DNA of 6,908 bases from Litorimonas sp039962885 (GTDB taxonomy: Bacteria > Pseudomonadota > Alphaproteobacteria > Caulobacterales > Maricaulaceae): contig JBDVGI010000077.1 in the NCBI GenBank assembly GCA_039962885.1, positions 1 through 6,908 on the forward strand, given 5' to 3'. The notes below the pieces were generated by a model. The model did no database searches, was not told the origin of the DNA, and was given only the letters and a program-made list of their open reading frames with translations. The translations under genes were made by a program, and so were the position numbers. Shown one piece after another: positions 6,184-6,908 of the stretch; the stretch's first letter is position 1, and each line of letters opens with the position of its first letter.

Positions 6184-6908
6184 ATGACAAGAATTTTCAA
6201 ATCCATTTTCGCTCTTATTTTGTGCGTCACATTATATTTCGCAAATACGAACTTGGCCCAAGCGGCTGACCCTTTCACTGTCACTGGCGTGGCCGTTGAT
6301 GCAACAGCTAGTAATGCGATTGAGGCGCAGACATTAGCCTCACAGGACGGGCAAATCCGTGCTGCGCAATTATTGTTAGAGCGTCTGACTTTGAATACGG
6401 AACGTCTTGTACGGCCTCTGCCAGAATTAACAGCGCAAAATGTGCAGCGCATGATCCGCGCGATTTCTGTGGATAATGAAAAACGCACGGCTAATCGGTA
6501 TTTAGGAGACTTGTCAGTCGCGTTTAACCCGAGAGAGGTTCAAACCTTTCTAAGACAGCATGAGTTAACTTTGATTTCATCCCAAGCGCGTCCGCGCCTT
6601 ATTGTGCCCGTAGTCATCATGGGGGATGATAGTCTCGACAGCGCGACACAAGATTTGACAGATGCGTTTCGAACAAGCGGCTTTGAACATGCTTTAACGC
6701 CTGTTTTTGCGGTCGCTGAGGTGCAACGAGATGTTCCTGATGAAGCTACACTTGCGGCTTTAGCTAACCAGTATGGTGCAAGCCAAGTCTTGCTTGTGGA
6801 AGGCTCGACAACAGGTTTGGATTTCGCGGCAGCTCTGATGGATATTACATTAAACACAGGCCAAACTAGGCAGTCCAGTGTTACGGGAGCGCCAAATCCG
6901 AAGGCGTT
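6184..6908 (+). CDS. DUF2066 exported protein, N-terminal 241 residues (runs off right edge)
   Basis: The frame is open from the ATG at 6184 to the window edge. The N-terminus is a clear signal peptide: MTRIFK, a hydrophobic core (about 8-20), then A25-Q26-A27 with cleavage expected before Ala28, so the mature protein should be periplasmic or envelope-associated. The mature part begins DPFTVTGVAVDATASNAIEA, followed by an Ala/Leu-rich helix with LLLERL. About 105 residues in it has RYLGDLSVAFNPREVQTFLR, the pattern of the DUF2066 family, whose biochemical role is unknown to me. A second alpha/beta stretch follows (RPRLIVPVVI at about 136-145). The family is often found divergent from purM and followed by genes such as perM or hda; those would lie beyond the edge. 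The start is not settled: no good ribosome binding site precedes it, and in-frame GTG (6178) and TTG (6154) codons would lengthen the n-region. Confidence 0.88.
   Translation, partial: MTRIFKSIFALILCVTLYFANTNLAQAADPFTVTGVAVDATASNAIEAQTLASQDGQIRAAQLLLERLTLNTERLVRPLPELTAQNVQRMIRAISVDNEKRTANRYLGDLSVAFNPREVQTFLRQHELTLISSQARPRLIVPVVIMGDDSLDSATQDLTDAFRTSGFEHALTPVFAVAEVQRDVPDEATLAALANQYGASQVLLVEGSTTGLDFAAALMDITLNTGQTRQSSVTGAPNPKA

Noticed and set aside
6135..6270. A short upstream frame (ATG at 6135) overlapping the DUF2066 start
   Set aside because: It has no ribosome binding site and no recognisable product, and frames of this length are common by chance; evidence is too thin for a regulatory leader peptide.
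6147..6857. Minus-strand frames of 105 and 113 codons at the right end
   Set aside because: They are antisense to the DUF2066 gene, whose signal peptide and family motifs are clear.
1..6908. Search by eye for CRISPR arrays, insertion sequences, tRNA genes and tandem repeats
   Set aside because: No regularly spaced repeats, transposase motifs, tRNA-like cloverleaf or direct-repeat ends were found.

Overview
The window is a stretch of ordinary chromosome from what looks like an alphaproteobacterium of moderate GC (mid-40s per cent by eye). The 140-residue nucleoside diphosphate kinase with its alphaproteobacterial N- and C-termini, the purM-purN pair divergent from a DUF2066 gene, and the TadG-like von Willebrand protein all fit the Caulobacterales/Maricaulales/Rhodobacterales side of the class. 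The Hyphomonadaceae-like placement is inference and was not tested.

Layout from left to right. Positions 1-285 (minus) hold the first 95 codons of an unrecognised protein that runs off the left edge. Positions 354-2258 (minus) encode a YheS-type ABC-F ATPase with a GTG start. Divergent from it, 2354-2776 (plus) encodes nucleoside diphosphate kinase (ndk), which ends at a hairpin that can work as a terminator in both directions. Converging on that hairpin, 2894-4234 (minus) encodes a membrane-anchored TadG-like von Willebrand factor A protein. Upstream of it on the same strand is the purine pair purM-purN (5978-4358), transcribed purM first with 4 bases between the genes. Divergent from purM, 6184 to the right edge (plus) is the 5' part of a DUF2066 exported protein.

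Three genes serve nucleotide metabolism: PurM and PurN in IMP synthesis, and Ndk in balancing nucleoside triphosphates. The ABC-F protein acts on the ribosome. The odd one out is the TadG-like gene. It sits alone between ndk and purMN with no tad/cpa pilus genes visible, and its 123-base upstream region holds an inverted repeat and two near-matches to the CtrA recognition pattern.

No tRNA, rRNA, insertion sequence, CRISPR array, phage or defence gene is visible. I do not see an undescribed multi-gene system here; the best leads are the orphan TadG-like gene with its control region and the unidentified gene at the left edge. Every stretch without a gene is under 300 bases.
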